This document shows, piece by piece, positions 48,514-56,534 of a stretch of DNA of 64,000 nt. The stretch spans positions 124,001 to 188,000 of the forward strand of contig CAVSLM010000011.1 in NCBI GenBank assembly GCA_963728895.1. Reading direction: 5' to 3'. Each line of letters starts with the position of its first letter. Within the stretch, counting starts at the first letter, position 1. The translations under genes and the position numbers were made by a program. The notes under the pieces were generated by a model. That model was not told where the DNA came from. It worked only from the letters and a program-made list of their open reading frames with translations, and ran no database searches. The DNA is from CAVSLM01 sp963728895. GTDB lineage: Bacteria > Pseudomonadota > Gammaproteobacteria > JBBQDK01.

Positions 48514-48900
48514 ATGGAATACTCGCTGCTCAAGCGCGTGCATGTCGCCACCGTGGCGTTGACCTTCACCCTGTTCTTCGTGCGTGGCCTGTGGATGTTG
48601 GGTGCGCCGCAGCGCCTGCAGCACCGATGGGTCCGCGTGCTGCCGCACGTGGTGGACACCGTTCTGCTTGCCAGCGGCGTCGGACTTGCGCTGCTGATCC
48701 ACCAGTATCCCGGCACCAGTCCCTGGCTCACCGCCAAGATCGTTGGGCTCGTGGGTTACATCGTGCTGGGCATGTACGCGCTGCACCGCGGGCGCCCGCG
48801 CCGGGCGCGCGCCGCGTATTGGGTCGCGGCACTCGGGGTCGCCTACATCCTCGCCGTTGCACTGGCGCACAACCCGTGGCCGCCGCGGGCATGGTCGTGA
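48514..48900 (+). CDS. SirB-family membrane protein
   Basis: A 128-residue integral membrane protein with four helices (HVATVALTFTLFFVRGLWML, HVVDTVLLASGVGLALLIHQ, IVGLVGYIVLGMYALHRG, ALGVAYILAVALAHNP). This is the SirB2 pattern. Start ATG 48514, 20 bases after nnrS. Role in denitrification unknown but the family often occurs near nor genes. Confidence 0.8.
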   Translation: MEYSLLKRVHVATVALTFTLFFVRGLWMLGAPQRLQHRWVRVLPHVVDTVLLASGVGLALLIHQYPGTSPWLTAKIVGLVGYIVLGMYALHRGRPRRARAAYWVAALGVAYILAVALAHNPWPPRAWS

Positions 48901-50410
48901 GCACGGATCTGCGCTCCGCGAGGCAGGCGCAACGCTCCTCCATGCGCCGGATCGGCGCACTGTTGTTCCTGCTCCTGGTTCCGGTGTCGCAACCGCACGC
49001 GGCCGAGCTCGGCGACACCGCCCGCCGGCTGACGCGCGGCTTTTTCGCAGGCGCCGACGAGGTGGGGGCCCTCGAGGGCGAGCCGCCGGCAGCGCCGGTG
49101 TTCGCCCAGGGGCAGCGCGTGGGCTTCGCGTTCGTGAGCGATCAGGTGCTGCCGATTCCCGCGTATTCCGGCAAGCCCATTTCCGTCCTGGTGGGACTCG
49201 ACCGGTCCGGGCGCATCGTCGGCGTGCACCTCCTGCACCACGAGGAACCCATACTCGCCGTCGGCATCCCCGCGCGCCGGCTCGATGGCTTCATCGCCCA
49301 GTATCTCGGGCGCGCCGCCGGCGACCGGGTGCAGGTCGGTGGACACCGTGCCGGTTACGACACCGTGGACGGCATCAGCGGCGCCACCATCACGGTGATG
49401 GTGCTGAATGCCACGATCATGCGCGCGGCCCGCGTCGTTGCCGAGTCTCGCGGACTGTTCGCGGGCACTGCGGCAGCGCAGGCGCAGGGTGGTGTGCCGG
49501 CGGACAGCCATCTGGCGCAGGCCTGGCGCACGCAGGCGCCGGCGATCATGGTGCTCGGTGCCGCGTTGCTGGTGCTGTTGCTGATCCTGATCGCCCAGGA
49601 TTGGCTGGTACGCCGCCCGGTGCTGCTGCGTCGGGTGCGGCTGGGCTTTCTCGTCTTCACGGTGTTGTTCATCGGCGGCTACGCCCTGGCGCAGCTCTCG
49701 GTGATCAACGTGCTCACCTTCAGCCAGGCCGTGATGCGCGAGTTTCGCTGGGATTCGTTCCTGATCGATCCGTTGGTGTTCCTGTTGTGGGGGTTCGTGG
49801 CCGTCACCCTGCTGCTGTGGGGCGCGGGGTCTACTGCGGATGGCTGTGTCCGTTCGGCGCCTTGCAGGAGATCGTCAACCAGGCGGCGCGTCGTCTGAAA
49901 TTTCCGCAATGGGAGCTGCCACAGGTGGTGCATGAAAGACTGTGGGCACTGAAATATGTGCTGCTGATCGGGCTGTTCGGCATCGCCCTGCAGTCCATCG
50001 CCAGTGCCGCACGCTATGCCGAGATCGAGCCATTCAAGACGGTGTTCGCCTTGCGCCTGCAGCGCGAGTGGGGCTTCGTGCTGTATGCGGCGATGCTGGT
50101 GTTGATTTCCGCGTTCAACCGCAAGTTCTTCTGCAAGTGTCTTTGCCCGCTCGGAGCGGCGCTCGCCATCCCTGCACGCCTCAGGCTGTTCGACTGGCTG
50201 CGCCGGCGCAGGGAATGCGGGCGCCCCTGTCAGATCTGCGCCAATGAATGCGAGGTGCGCGCCATCGCAGCAACGGGCGAGATCAATGCCAACGAGTGCC
50301 ACTATTGCCTGGATTGCCAGGTGACCTACTACGACGACCAGCGCTGCCCGCCGGTCATTGACCGCCGCAAACGTCGCGAGCAGGCGGTGCGCATCGCATC
50401 CATGCGCTGA
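48891..50410 (+). CDS. NosR/NirI-family flavin and Fe-S membrane protein (one frameshift)
   Basis: About 506 residues; start ATG 48891 or GTG 48897 (overlapping the SirB stop). Order: signal/anchor (LFLLLVPVSQPHAAE), periplasmic FMN domain with DGISGATITV (flavinylation T), helices, then polyferredoxin region YCGWLCPFG, CKCLCPLGAALAI and two ferredoxin-like Cys clusters. NosR is about 750 residues and linked to nosZ; this is shorter and no nosZ is present, so it resembles NirI, which serves nitrite reductase expression. Frameshift at about 49828 (one missing G). Last gene of the nor block. Confidence 0.75.
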
Positions 50411-51290
50411 CGTGTCTGGCGGAGTTGCGCGTAGGGTGCGGCTCCCGCACGCGGATCGGCCGATAAGGCCCGCGCTCCTTCGAAACAATGTTCACGTCGC
50501 CATTCTCCGCTTTCCAGCAAAGTAGGGCCTGACCGATGCCGCATCGACAAGCACCGCATCGTGCGGTCTCGTTCATCTCCATGCGAGTAAGGCTTCGGGC
50601 TAAGAACGGAAGACATCTCATCCCCTCCCCAGCGCGCGGCAGAGGGGTAGGGGAGAGGGCGCAAGGGATCAGTGCGACACAAATAGTTTATTTGCCCCCG
50701 ATGGTTTAAGGCGTGGCCTATGCTCCTCCCGCACCTTGTAAAGTGGATAAGCGAAGCGCATTCACCATAAATATTCCGTCTGCATGGCCCCACCGCAACC
50801 ACACCGCGCGAGGAACTCCCCAGCTGCTACCCCTTCCAACCAGCGGGATCGCGTTCGCTTCCAGCAAGACCCGGGACCAGCGTCCCCTCTCGTCGCGGCC
50901 CTATCATGTCCAACTCCCCGACGATTGGCGTGGCCCCTTCGCTTGCTCCTGCCCCCGTTTTGGGCGTTAATGAAGACCCCTATTCCGCTAACGGCAACAG
51001 CCTTGAGCCCGGAGGAGCGCGCAGCTAACCAGGAGCTCCGAATAGGAAAACAGGGAACTAGAAGAAGGAACTGGAAAGTCGGCGGAGATCCGCCACTGCC
51101 GACTTCCTCGAAGTTTTGGGACACCTAGACAAACGAAATCCACCGATGCACGCTACTGCTACAGCACGTGATAGAACGCAGCGGGCTATCACCCAATGTT
51201 GCGGAAGCGGCCCAATACCGGTTTAAAGTGGGACGGGCCCATTCCATTTGTTAGCAGCAATAAATAGAGATTCATCAGGAGGTGAGTACT
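50411..51290. other. Non-coding/degenerate interval starting the accessory island
   Basis: About 880 bases, with lower GC after 50690. Contains a GTAGGGTGCGGCTCCCGCAC repeat unit (50434), a hairpin around 51075-51105 (AAGTCGGC with GCCGACTT) and a repeat-like GTGGATAAGCGAAGCGCATTCACC fragment near 50743. No supported gene. Confidence 0.45.
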
Positions 51291-51503
51291 ATGAAGAACG
51301 AATATACAGCTGTTGTGAAACAAGAGGGTGATTGGTGGATCGGATGGATCGAAGAAGTCCCTGGCGTGAATTGCCAGGAAAGGACCTATGAAGAGCTAAA
51401 GGAGGCGCTAGAAGTTACCTTAAAGGAGGCGCTGGAATTTAATCGCCAGGACGCACTGTCCGCTGCCGGTACTGGGTACACCGAAGAAAAAATTGCGATA
51501 TGA
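51291..51503 (+). CDS. hicB: HicB-family antitoxin
   Basis: A 70-residue protein with the HicB pattern: EYTAVVKQEGDWWIGWIEEVPGV, TYEELKEALEVTLKEALEF. RBS AGGAGGTGA is 5 bases before ATG 51291. Overlaps hicA by four bases (ATGA, 51500-51503), typical of co-translated TA pairs. Base composition is lower-GC than flanking genes. Confidence 0.85.
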   Translation: MKNEYTAVVKQEGDWWIGWIEEVPGVNCQERTYEELKEALEVTLKEALEFNRQDALSAAGTGYTEEKIAI

Positions 51504-51742
51504 AACGAAATGAGCTTCTCCAGTACCTTCGCAGTCATGAATGTGAGCTCTTGCGGGAAGGCGGTAAGCACTCATGGTGGCACAACCCAGCACTAAACAA
51601 GCGATCTGCGATCCCAAGGCATTCCGATATAAAGGACATTCTGGCAAGAAAGATTTGCAGGGATCTTGGGGTAGATCCAGTGAATTGGCTGCTAGCACCC
51701 ACATCGAGTCCGACGGCTTACGCTTCCGCTACGCTGACCTGA
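51500..51742 (+). CDS. hicA: HicA-family toxin (mRNA interferase)
   Basis: An 80-residue protein: MKRNELLQYLRSHECELLREGGKHSWWHNP, with the catalytic-type His in GGKHSWW and later SDIKDILARKICRDLGVDP. Small double-stranded-RNA-binding-like toxin that cleaves mRNA. The tail after DPVNWLL (APTSSPTAYASATLT) is atypical and may run into IS sequence, since a transposase starts 21 bases later. Confidence 0.82.
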   Translation: MKRNELLQYLRSHECELLREGGKHSWWHNPALNKRSAIPRHSDIKDILARKICRDLGVDPVNWLLAPTSSPTAYASATLT

Positions 51743-51763
51743 TTGACGCGCTGGGGGTGGATC

Positions 51764-52601
51764 ATGGCTGAATCGGCCTCCCTGCAAGCGGTCATGGGCC
51801 AATGTCTGGAGCGCTACGCGGCAACCCACCGGCTCAGCCCGCATCAGTGGCAGGTCTGCCGCCACATCCTCGACTGCCGCACCGAAGCGCTCGGCGGGCT
51901 GCAGCTCGAATGTGATCACTGTCACCACGCAGCACCGCTCTACCACGCCTGCCGCGACCGTCACTGCCCGCGCTGCCAGCGCCGGGCCTCGGCGCAGTGG
52001 TGCGAGCGCCAGCTTGGCTCGGTGTTGCCCGCGACCTACCATCACCTGGTCTTCACGCTCCCCCATGTCCCGCGGGCTCGAGCGCCTGCGCGAGGCGCTC
52101 CAGGCCGAGGCCATGCTCGATGCGCTGATGGCCCGCGACTGGGTGGTCTACTCCAAGCCCTGTCTCACCCACACCGAGACGGTGGTGGCGTATCTGGGCC
52201 GCTACAGCCACCGCATTGCGCTCACCGATGCGCGCCTGCTCGCCCTGGACGAGGGCCGGGTGCGGCTGGCCTACCAGGACTACCGTGACGGCGATCGCCA
52301 CAAGGTGCTGTCGCTCTCGGGTGAGGAGCTCATCCGCCGCCTCCTGCTCCATGTGCTGCCCAAGGGCTTCCTGCGTATCCGTCACTTCGGCTTTCTTGCC
52401 AACCGCTGCCGTGCCGAGCGTATCGAGCAAATCCGCGCCGCCATCGATGCCACCCCGCCGAGCGCCGCGGCCAGCGCGCCGGACCACGACCGTGCCCAGT
52501 TTGACGGCTATCCCTGTCCGCAGTGCCACCAGGGGCGTCTGCGGGTGACCGCCTGCCTGGACCCGAAACGCGACGACGGAGGCGGGCCATCGCAAACGTA
52601 G
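51764..52601 (+). pseudogene. IS91-family (Y2/HUH) transposase, central deletion
   Basis: N-terminal zinc-binding region (CRTEALGGLQLECDHCHH, CRDRHCPRCQRRA) in one frame to HHLVFTLPH, then a jump to RGLERLREAL and DWVVYSKPCLTHTETVVAYLGRYSHRIAL in another frame, then LLHVLPKGFLRIRHFGFLANR. The tyrosine motif YLGRY is present, but the segment with the HUH motif and about 100-150 residues are missing. So it is inactive. The stretch 52602-52868 after it may be IS end sequence; no gene is seen there. Confidence 0.75.
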
Positions 52602-52868
52602 CGCAAGCGCAGCAGCTCACAAACCTCGCTCCCGACACGCCCATCGCGGTCTGGGGCCACGCTCGCGCCGATGGTGAAAAAACGCCAGATCATCTCGTCA
52701 GAATGCGCACCTGCACCGCGCAACCTATCCCATCCGACACCCACCGTGCATCGCCCGTACGCGCGCATCCCCGCGACTCGCTTCGACAACCTCGTCCCGC
52801 CGCCATACAATCCCCTATAGATTAAGGAGAGCCCTACTTGACCCAACCTGCGTGGTGGGAGCGGCTTA

Positions 52869-52932
52869 GTCCAACAGACATTTGTCCGTCATGCTGGACT
52901 GCGCACGACGGACAAATGCTTAGCCGTTGGGC
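52869..52932 (+). other. attC recombination site 1
   Basis: R''-like GTCCAAC (52869-52875) and R'-like GTTGGGC (52926-52932), with inner arms TTTGTCCGTC and GACGGACAAA forming a perfect stem. 64 bases long. Crossover would be between G and TTGGGC, so the cassette to its right begins TTGGGCGTG. Confidence 0.75.
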
Positions 52933-52954
52933 GTGAAGCAGGAGAGTTCACCGA

Positions 52955-53227
52955 ATGCCTACAATTTCGATGTTCTATGGAATCCTGATTCGGATGTTCT
53001 TCTACGACACCGATCGACACAACGTGCCGCATATCCATGCCGAATACCAAGGACAAGTGGCTATGTATTCTATTCAGGATGGTACCGTGCTGGCTGGGGC
53101 GCTTCCCCCGAAGAAACACAAGCTGGTTGTTGCTTGGGTTGAAATCCATCAGGAGGACTTGATGGCCGACTGGGAGTTGGCGGTTGTTGGCAAGAAGCCT
53201 TTTCCAATTCGAGGGCTCGATCAATGA
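52955..53227 (+). CDS. DUF4160-domain protein (cassette-borne)
   Basis: A 90-residue protein: MPTISMFYGILIRMFFYDTD, HNVPHIHAEYQGQVAMYSIQ, LPPKKHKLVVAWVEIHQEDL. This is the DUF4160 pattern, found next to DUF2442 as a two-gene unit and suspected of TA behaviour. Starts 22 bases into the cassette with AGGAG-type site (AGGAGAG) upstream. Overlaps the next gene by four bases (ATGA, 53224-53227). Confidence 0.8.
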   Translation: MPTISMFYGILIRMFFYDTDRHNVPHIHAEYQGQVAMYSIQDGTVLAGALPPKKHKLVVAWVEIHQEDLMADWELAVVGKKPFPIRGLDQ

Positions 53228-53481
53228 ATATTGCTGATGTTATCCCAAAGGAAGATTACATCCTGTACATCAAATCAGAAGACGGACGTTCCGGTTTGTT
53301 CGACTTGACGCCGCTTCTCGAATCAGAGGCATTTGAACCTTTGAAAAGCAGGGAGGAGTTTGAACGCATTTATAATGGCAAGTATTTCATCGAATGGGCG
53401 TGCGGCGCTGATCTTTCTGCCGACACGATTGAGGCGCGGTGGCGCCCTCTGGCGAATGATGACGCCCAACAAGGCGATTAA
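53224..53481 (+). CDS. DUF2442-domain protein (cassette-borne)
   Basis: An 85-residue protein: MNIADVIPKEDYILYIKSED, FDLTPLLESEAFEPLKSREE, NGKYFIEWACGADLSADTIE. The DUF2442 signature. Its last codons (DAQQGD and TAA) are read from the attC site at 53464-53538, so the recombination site supplies the C-terminus, a common feature of integron cassettes. Confidence 0.85.
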   Translation: MNIADVIPKEDYILYIKSEDGRSGLFDLTPLLESEAFEPLKSREEFERIYNGKYFIEWACGADLSADTIEARWRPLANDDAQQGD

Positions 53482-53538
53482 CTCGGACTGCCTCAGTCGC
53501 TGCGCTCCTTCGGCAGCCGGTTGGCGATAGCGTTGGGC
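53464..53538 (+). other. attC recombination site 2
   Basis: GCCCAAC (53464-53470) and GTTGGGC (53532-53538) are perfect complements. Inside, AAC-T-CGG-A-CTGCC pairs with GGCAGCCGGTT leaving T and A as extrahelical bases, the hallmark of folded attC. 75 bases long. Confidence 0.8.
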
Positions 53539-53553
53539 GCTAGAGAACGGAAC

Positions 53554-53958
53554 GTGACAACATCAGTCTGGTTAAAGGCCGCAGTGCTTTGGTTCGCCAT
53601 CCTTGTGTTAGCCATTCTGAACGGCACACTCAGAGAGAAGACGCTCATTCCAGCTCTTGGCAGTTTCTCTGGCCTTGTCTCCAGCGGGATCTTACTCTCC
53701 GTTTGCATCTTTCTTGTGGCATTAATCGCCGCTCCTTGGTACGGCCCATTAGCTTCTCGGCAATGGTTACTGGTCGGACTGTTTTGGCTTTTGCTAACTT
53801 TGGTGTTTGAATTCAGCTTCGGTCGTTTCGCGCAACACAAAACATGGCCAGAGCTATTTCACGCGTACACGTTTCGAGGAGGCAATATATGGCCCATAGT
53901 GCTAGTCGTCACATTCATTTCGCCATGGCTTTCGGCAAAGATTCTGGGCTTCATTTGA
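53554..53958 (+). CDS. Small integral membrane protein (cassette-borne), unknown
   Basis: A 134-residue protein from GTG 53554 with four hydrophobic segments (AAVLWFAILVLAILNGTL, LVSSGILLSVCIFLVALIAA, WLLVGLFWLLLTLVFEFSF, IWPIVLVVTFISPWL). A weak GAGAACGG ribosome site. No family recognised. Typical of short unknown cassette genes: compact, one gene, ends nine bases before attC 3. Lower GC than the chromosomal genes. Confidence 0.7.
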   Translation: MTTSVWLKAAVLWFAILVLAILNGTLREKTLIPALGSFSGLVSSGILLSVCIFLVALIAAPWYGPLASRQWLLVGLFWLLLTLVFEFSFGRFAQHKTWPELFHAYTFRGGNIWPIVLVVTFISPWLSAKILGFI

Positions 53959-53966
53959 AGTGTGGC

Positions 53967-54076
53967 GTCCAACAAGTGCCTCAGCTCCGACCCAAAAAAA
54001 GCGCGCGTCGAACTCCGAGTTATCCTTCAAGACCGTTCCGACGCGCTTTTTTGGGCGGGCTAGGCTTACGTTGCAC
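53967..54076 (+). other. attC recombination site 3 (imperfect R')
   Basis: GTCCAAC (53967-53973) and GTTGCAC (54070-54076); one mismatch from the expected GTTGGAC. A large inner hairpin is formed by CCCAAAAAAAGCGCGCGTCG and CGACGCGCTTTTTTGGG. 110 bases long. The hairpin could also end transcription. Confidence 0.6.
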
Positions 54077-54160
54077 AAATGCGGTTCGCGTAAGAGGGCA
54101 GTAAACAGGTAGTGACGCACAGGGACGGATGTACGTGCAAGAGACCAGGGAGGGGTGAGA

Positions 54161-54826
54161 ATGAGAGCGACACTGCAAGGGATATTGACGGACCGATTCG
54201 CGCAGTATGCGCAGAGCAGGCAGTTGCCGCTGCGAGTTCATCGTGCGGCCCAGGCAATCATGCAATGTCGAACCGAAGCGCTGGGTGGTCACATCCAGCA
54301 CTGTCCAGACGGACACGTGGCACGGGTGCAGCATCACTCGTGTCGGCATCGCAGCGGCCCGGCATGTTCTGCGTTGGCGAAGGCGCGCTGGGTTGAAGGG
54401 CAACAGGCACGGTTGCTGGCGTGCGATCACCACCATGTGGTGTTCACGCTGGCGCACGAGTTGCTGGAGCTGTGGTCATGGAACCGGGCCTGGTTTGTCG
54501 ATGCGCTGTTTCGGGCGGTGCGCGACACGCTGATGACATTGTTGGCCGATGAGCGCCACCTTGGCGCATTACCCGGGATAGTGATGGCGCTGAACACCTG
54601 GGGCCGTACCATGAACCGGCATCCGCACATTCACTGCCTGGTGACGGGAGGGGGTCTGATCGACGCCCGGCAATGGCAGGCCGTGCGGGGCGGATACTTG
54701 CTGCTGGTGCGAGTGGTGAAGGCATTCTACAAAGGCAAGCTGTTGGGGCGGCTGCGGGCGGCGCTGAAGGAGGGCACTCTGACGCCACCCGCGGGCCAGA
54801 CCCGGGAACAGATGGCGCGCGCGTAG
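54161..54826 (+). CDS. IS91-family transposase, C-terminally truncated
   Basis: A 221-residue open frame from ATG 54161 (MRATLQGILTDRFAQY) with GGGAGGGGTGAG upstream. Contains CRTEALGGHIQHC and the HUH motif in HPHIHCLVTGGG, then VVKAFYKGKLLGRLRAAL. A stop after EQMARA removes the C-terminal third with the catalytic YxxxY. The expected zinc Cys cluster is degenerate (CRHRSGPAC). A different IS91 type from the remnant at 51764. Probably inactive. The following 54827-55076 shows no gene. Confidence 0.75.
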   Translation: MRATLQGILTDRFAQYAQSRQLPLRVHRAAQAIMQCRTEALGGHIQHCPDGHVARVQHHSCRHRSGPACSALAKARWVEGQQARLLACDHHHVVFTLAHELLELWSWNRAWFVDALFRAVRDTLMTLLADERHLGALPGIVMALNTWGRTMNRHPHIHCLVTGGGLIDARQWQAVRGGYLLLVRVVKAFYKGKLLGRLRAALKEGTLTPPAGQTREQMARA

Positions 54827-55076
54827 CTGCATAGGGTCAGGTCTTGCTCTGACAGTTCACTCAATCGATGGGGGAGTCCGCCGGGGAGAGGCTTGCGGAC
54901 TGTGAGGAGCGCCGGCTATTCCTGGCGTCTTTCGCAATGATGGATTGGCCGATTTCCACCCGATTTTCACAATCGAAAGGCTGTGTTCGCGGAGGAGAGG
55001 GATTGCCAACGCGGTACAGGCCCGCGCCCCGGGGCGTGTCTCCCTAATGTGGATGTAGGTTGCCTCCTTGTCCTTG

Positions 55077-55774
55077 TCACTCTCCTTCCCCTCTACAGGC
55101 TTTCAGCAAGTCAAATGCCAAGGGCGACAGCCGAAAAGTGGTCTTTGGACTCCCGAGGAGCAGACCGAAGCTCGTTGTGTTGAGTTCGTGAAATGGTGGG
55201 GCGAACTCGTCAATGAGCAAGCCTAACCGATGGAGGTTCTGCAGCGACAACCGCACTCTGGCTTCCGACGCTCCGAGTCCTTCGGCAAGTGCGGTAGGGG
55301 TTATCCCGCCGCCTGGAACGCCTCTATGCATTAACCAGCCTTGCGCGCTCATGAAGCGCAAGCTCTGGACGTCAAGCGGCTCCATTGATGAAAGTACGTC
55401 AATAAAGATCTTGTTCATGTCCAGCTGGCGCGTCGGGTCAGTAGCGTTCGCGATCAACCCCGCCCACATGTCTTGAAGGGACTCACTGTCTTCCTCCGAC
55501 GCGCGCTGGACAAGAGGGATCGCATACCGCGGGGGGATTGGCACCGTCTTACCCTGCAAGCTGCGTGCGGAATGGATCGACTCAACCTTGTCTTGAATCC
55601 GTAAGAGATTCTGGTACCGAAACATTCGTGCCCAATCATGCAGGGTGGTGCCTAGCTCAATTAGGGTCGAGCCAAAGACCTTGCTCAAGAATCCGCCGAG
55701 CTTCTCAGTCGTTTCAATTGCCTTGCGGTCGCCTTCGCAACCTCTTGGGTCGCTTTGGCAGTCTCTTCGTCCAT
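55077..55774 (-). CDS. Abi-alpha (DUF4393) family protein, frameshifted near the N-terminus
   Basis: C-terminal 200 residues match the Abi-alpha pattern: KLGGFLSKVFGSTLIELGTT, LQGKTVPIPPRYAIPLVQRA, EDSESLQDMWAGLIANATDP, then SLRFMSAQGWLMHRG. The likely true start is ATG 55774 (MDEETAKATQEVAKATA); a missing A near 55724-55730 shifts the frame before KAIETTEKLGG. Abi-alpha genes are proposed phage-abortive-infection genes, which fits the accessory island. Alternatively the frameshift inactivates it. Confidence 0.7.
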
Positions 55775-56006
55775 GGTCCGTGCCTTGTTTGCCTAATACC
55801 GGCAGCATTATCTCCCAGTCTCCGTGCTATTGGAGCGCCCAAGCTCGGGGCGTACCCCCCGGGACGCGGGAGCATACCGGCACGGGGGAGCGGTGACGTC
55901 CCGGGAACCAGCCCACGAGCGATTGTGTTTACAGACGGTCGGCACTTGCGTATGTGGATGCGGAGGCCAACGGCTTGAAGTGGTTCGGTGGCCGCGGGGG
56001 TTGAAT

Positions 56007-56157
56007 GGTGGAACCGCTGCGCTTGTTCCACCCTACGTGAACCGTGCGGTATGCGAAAACGGCCCCCGGCGGTTCCACCGGAGCATTCCAACATGAGGGT
56101 GGTTCATTCCACCGAAGGCCGCATCCTGTAGGGTGGAACAAGCGTAGCGGTTCCACC
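56007..56157. repeat. Inverted pair of GTAGGGTGGAAC hairpin repeats
   Basis: Two 30-bp units, GGTGGAACCGCTGCGCTTGT at 56007-56036 and its reverse complement with one change at 56128-56157 (GTAGGGTGGAACAAGCGTAG). Each unit is itself a hairpin (GGTGGAAC with GTTCCACC). GTAG ends face inward, separated by 91 bases. Confidence 0.7.
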
Positions 56158-56462
56158 AAACCAGTCGCTCCGCGGAGGCGTCCGGACCTGCGTGCCCTGC
56201 CGGGCATCCTGGGTGGCGCTGCGCTTGGCGGCGGGGTGTGCGGCCCGGGCAGGAGATTCATGCGCAGGCGATTCGAACGTGCGTCGATGCTCTTGAAGCA
56301 GCGCTCCTCGGCGACGTTGCCCGCGGGGTGCGGTGCGTCGTCGTTGCATTTTGGTCTACACTGCCGGAATCGCGCGGGCTGGATCATCTCGAATCGAACC
56401 GGATGCGCGATGCAAGCGCGCCGCAACGTACGGCGTGCCGCGCGACCTCCGCGGTTTGCGAA

Positions 56463-56476
56463 TTGACGAAAGTCAA
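56463..56476 (+). promoter_or_regulatory. Crp/Fnr (Dnr/NnrR)-type box upstream of nirS, with -10
   Basis: TTGACGAAAGTCAA, half-sites TTGAC and GTCAA with a four-base spacer, 58 bases before the nirS ATG. A -10-like TTAACT lies at 56495-56500, giving a start site near 56508, close to the class II position. Confidence 0.85.
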
Positions 56477-56534
56477 GGAGGGTGATGCGGCCGGTTAACT
56501 AAGGTGCAAAGACACCAATCGACGGGGAGGACTC

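Larger units (their letters stand above)
52869..54076. mobile_element. Integron-type gene-cassette array without integrase (CALIN-like), three attC sites
   Basis: Three attC-like sites at 52869-52932, 53464-53538 and 53967-54076 flank two cassettes. Cassette 1 (about 606 bp) holds DUF4160 and DUF2442; cassette 2 (about 538 bp) holds a membrane protein. No intI is present in the window. IS91-family remnants lie on both sides (51764-52601 and 54161-54826). Confidence 0.7.
55775..56534. other. Interval between island and nirS, with repeats and promoter
   Basis: About 760 bases with no supported gene. Contains the inverted GTAGGGTGGAACAAGCG repeats (56007-56157) and the Dnr-type box (56463-56476). 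Short frames here (for example 56238-56498) lack a family or ribosome-site support. Confidence 0.5.

Noticed and set aside
50713..50970. Small open frame in the island
   Set aside because: No motif, ribosome site or codon bias; overlaps repeat-like DNA.
51024..51255. GCTAAC and GTTAGC pair that could be another attC
   Set aside because: The pair is about 230 bases apart, too long, and no L''/L' pairing was seen.
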